From: an uncultured Collinsella sp.
Lineage (GTDB): Bacteria; Actinomycetota; Coriobacteriia; Coriobacteriales; Coriobacteriaceae
Length of the DNA stretch: 6,865 bases
Assembly: GCA_900755005.1 (NCBI GenBank)
Contig: CAAEEX010000075.1
Coordinates: 1 to 6,865, forward strand
Direction of reading: 5' to 3'
The notes under the pieces: generated by a model
The model's database searches: none
The model's input: the letters and a program-made list of their open reading frames with translations, nothing else
Told to the model about the DNA's origin: nothing
In this document: positions 6,076-6,865 of the stretch, in pieces
Position numbering within the stretch: the first letter of the stretch is position 1
Layout of the letters: the number at the start of each line of letters is the position of its first letter
Made by a program: the position numbers and the translations under genes

Positions 6076-6134
6076 TCTAAGGGACCGAAGCTTTCTTTTT
6101 AGTCCGCCCTAAATTAGTTGACTTTCTGAAGCGC

Positions 6135-6271
6135 GGGGCGGTGGGACGTCTGCGTATTTGCTGCGCAAATCCGCACCGGCTTCGGTCGCCTGCCGGCGCC
6201 CTCGCCGGCTCGCTACGGACGCTGCGCGTCCGCTTAACGCTCGCCCCCTCGCGGGTTCGAGCCCCACCGGC
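6135..6271. repeat. GC-rich multi-hairpin element bounded by tRNA-3'-end-like sequences
   Basis: Four local dyads occur in a row. ATTTGC-TGC-GCAAAT (6155-6170 area) is flanked by TGCG and CGCA. ACCG-GCTT-CGGT is at 6175-6186. GCCGGCG-CCCT-CGCCGGC is at 6192-6209. CGGACGC-TGC-GCGTCCG is at 6216-6232. The left boundary GGGGCGGTGGGAC (6135-6147) is identical to the 3' part of the nearby tRNA-Leu as written on this strand. The right boundary GGGTTCGAGCCCCACCGGC (6253-6271) looks like a T-arm and acceptor of a plus-oriented tRNA, but no matching 5' tRNA half is present. The element is therefore not a functional tRNA; I describe it as a tRNA-associated structured repeat of unknown role. Confidence 0.6.
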
Positions 6272-6276
6272 ATCTA

Positions 6277-6315
6277 GAAGAAACGAGCCCGCATCCCAAA
6301 GGAATACGAGCTCGT
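6277..6315 (-). terminator. Intrinsic terminator of tRNA-Leu
   Basis: Read on the minus strand, ACGAGCTCGTAT (6315-6304) pairs with ATGCGGGCTCGT (6294-6283) through 12 positions, two of them G-U. After a one-base bulge a CC/GG pair and a TTTG loop close the stem. The sequence after the stem is TTCTTCT, U-rich. It starts 10 bases after the tRNA CCA end. On the plus strand the two G-U pairs become A-C mismatches, so the structure is oriented to the minus strand. Confidence 0.8.
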
Positions 6316-6325
6316 AAGCGTCATA

Positions 6326-6410
6326 TGGTAGGGGCGGTGGGACTCGAACCCACAATCCTTGCGGCGAGAGATTTTAAGTCTCCTGCGTATGCCAATTCCG
6401 CCACGCCCCC
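6326..6410 (-). tRNA. tRNA-Leu (anticodon UAA)
   Basis: The minus-strand sequence of 85 bases starts GGGGGCGTGGCGGAATTGGC and ends with the T-arm GTGGG-TTCGAGT-CCCAC, acceptor CGCCCCT, discriminator A and an encoded CCA (6328-6326). The acceptor stem pairs GGGGGCG with CGCCCCT (first pair G-U). The anticodon loop CTTAAAA (6378-6372) gives anticodon UAA, reading UUA/UUG leucine codons. A longer variable region (class II) fits leucine. The gene lies 31 bases downstream of the end of the minus-strand helical-protein gene and has its own terminator. Confidence 0.97.
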
Positions 6411-6441
6411 GTAAGACTAGAAGTCTAGCACAAGCCGTCCG

Positions 6442-6865
6442 TTACGCGTTGACGGCCATCGAGTGCTGGCCCGACTTCTCCAGGAACTCTTGGAACTTGG
6501 CCTCGTCGCCTTTGTTCTTGTACTGCAGGGCCAGCAGGTATTCCAGTCGGCAAGCCTTGACCTTGTCGTCGCCGGCCTCCTCGAGCATGCGCTCCAGCTC
6601 GGGAATGTCGTTGTGACGCTTAAGGATCATCGTGTCGTACATCAGCTGGCACTCGTGTGCGACCGCCTCGGCCTGACCGCCCTCAAAGCCCTTGATTTCG
6701 TGCAGCAGCTCCTTGGACTTTTTGCGGTCCTCCTGGCCAACGTAGTAGTTAAAAGCCTTGATCACCAGGTCGACGCGCTGCATTTTGGGCAGGTTGAGCC
6801 CCAGCAGCAAATCGAACATCTCGTCGGCGCGCTTGTGGTCCTCGCGCAGCAGATAGGAGTTCAGA
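6442..6865 (-). CDS. Alpha-helical, TPR-like protein of unknown function, C-terminal part (5' end outside window)
   Basis: The minus-strand frame is open from the window edge to a TAA at 6444-6442, giving 140 visible residues from LNSYLLREDHKRADE to the C-terminus GQHSMAVNA. The Met at 6819 is internal, since the frame continues upstream through sense codons without a ribosome binding site there. The composition (Leu, Glu, Lys, Ala; almost no Pro or Gly runs) and recurring paired amphipathic helices, such as YYVGQEDRKKSKELLHEI and YLLALQYKNKGDEAKFQEFL, resemble tetratricopeptide-like helical repeats of about 34 residues. No catalytic motif, membrane segment or signal is seen in this part. I do not recognise a specific family. 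It may be a TPR adaptor, or the TPR tail of a larger, possibly membrane, protein. Confidence 0.75.
   Translation of the reverse strand, partial: LNSYLLREDHKRADEMFDLLLGLNLPKMQRVDLVIKAFNYYVGQEDRKKSKELLHEIKGFEGGQAEAVAHECQLMYDTMILKRHNDIPELERMLEEAGDDKVKACRLEYLLALQYKNKGDEAKFQEFLEKSGQHSMAVNA

Larger units (their letters stand above)
5997..6325. other. Convergent intergenic region with structured repeats, no credible gene
   Basis: This stretch of about 330 bases lies between the stop of ppx (plus) and the 3' end of tRNA-Leu (minus). It holds the 21-bp-arm inverted repeat at 6010-6075, a T-rich tract at 6091-6100, the hairpin-rich tRNA-flanked element at 6135-6271 and the tRNA-Leu terminator at 6277-6315. 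A minus-strand open frame covering 6077-6355 runs through the tRNA 3' end and all the hairpins and is very arginine-rich; I regard it as non-coding. Confidence 0.75.

Noticed and set aside
6253..6274. Plus-strand tRNA suggested by GGGTTCGAGCCCCACCGGCA
   Set aside because: Only the T-arm and acceptor-like part is present; no matching 5' acceptor, D-arm or anticodon arm can be assembled upstream.
6077..6355. Minus-strand open frame of 92 codons, Arg-rich, across the convergent intergenic region
   Set aside because: It begins inside the tRNA-Leu gene and passes through its terminator and all the hairpins, and lacks a ribosome binding site. The apparent protein is a translation of structured repeat sequence.
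6414..6426. AGACT/AGTCT hairpin between tRNA-Leu and the helical-protein gene
   Set aside because: Five base pairs with a three-base loop and no T-run are too weak to call a terminator; read-through from the gene into the tRNA remains possible.

Overview
The window reads as a GC-rich actinobacterial chromosome, most likely class Coriobacteriia and probably a Collinsella-like gut bacterium. The reasons are the G/C-ending codon use, the protein styles and above all the gene order mazG - eno - ftsB/divIC - ppx, which is a recognisable actinobacterial neighbourhood. The genus is inferred, not proven. Most of the window is ordinary chromosomal backbone. No CRISPR array, prophage, transposase or defence system is visible.

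Layout: at the left edge a minus-strand gene for an ABC-transporter-like membrane protein (1-201) runs off the window. A divergent intergenic region of about 380 bases follows, holding a long imperfect inverted repeat (411-480). Then come three plus-strand genes: a standalone LarC2-type domain protein (585-1070), a YfcE-type metallophosphodiesterase (1126-1674) and MazG (1677-2537). The last two are almost certainly co-transcribed, and the group ends in a strong intrinsic terminator (2542-2588). Enolase (2728-4017) has its own leader and its own terminator (4090-4121). A TGn-extended -10 promoter candidate (4161-4169) precedes ftsB/divIC (4213-4974) and a short Ppx/GppA phosphatase (4995-5996), which are 20 bases apart.

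The right end is convergent. A minus-strand gene for an alpha-helical protein of unknown function (6442-6865, start outside the window) is followed by tRNA-Leu(UAA) with encoded CCA (6326-6410) and an intrinsic terminator (6277-6315). Between that terminator and ppx lie two structured non-coding elements: a 21-bp-arm inverted repeat (6010-6075) and a run of GC-rich hairpins bounded by oppositely oriented tRNA-3'-end-like sequences (6135-6271).

Functionally, MazG and Ppx act on nucleoside triphosphates and on polyphosphate or (p)ppGpp-type substrates, enolase is core glycolysis, and FtsB/DivIC belongs to the division machinery. This is a housekeeping cluster. The parts most worth a second look are non-coding: the three palindromic or structured intergenic elements. 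The orphan LarC2 domain and a substituted active-site-loop residue in Ppx also merit attention.
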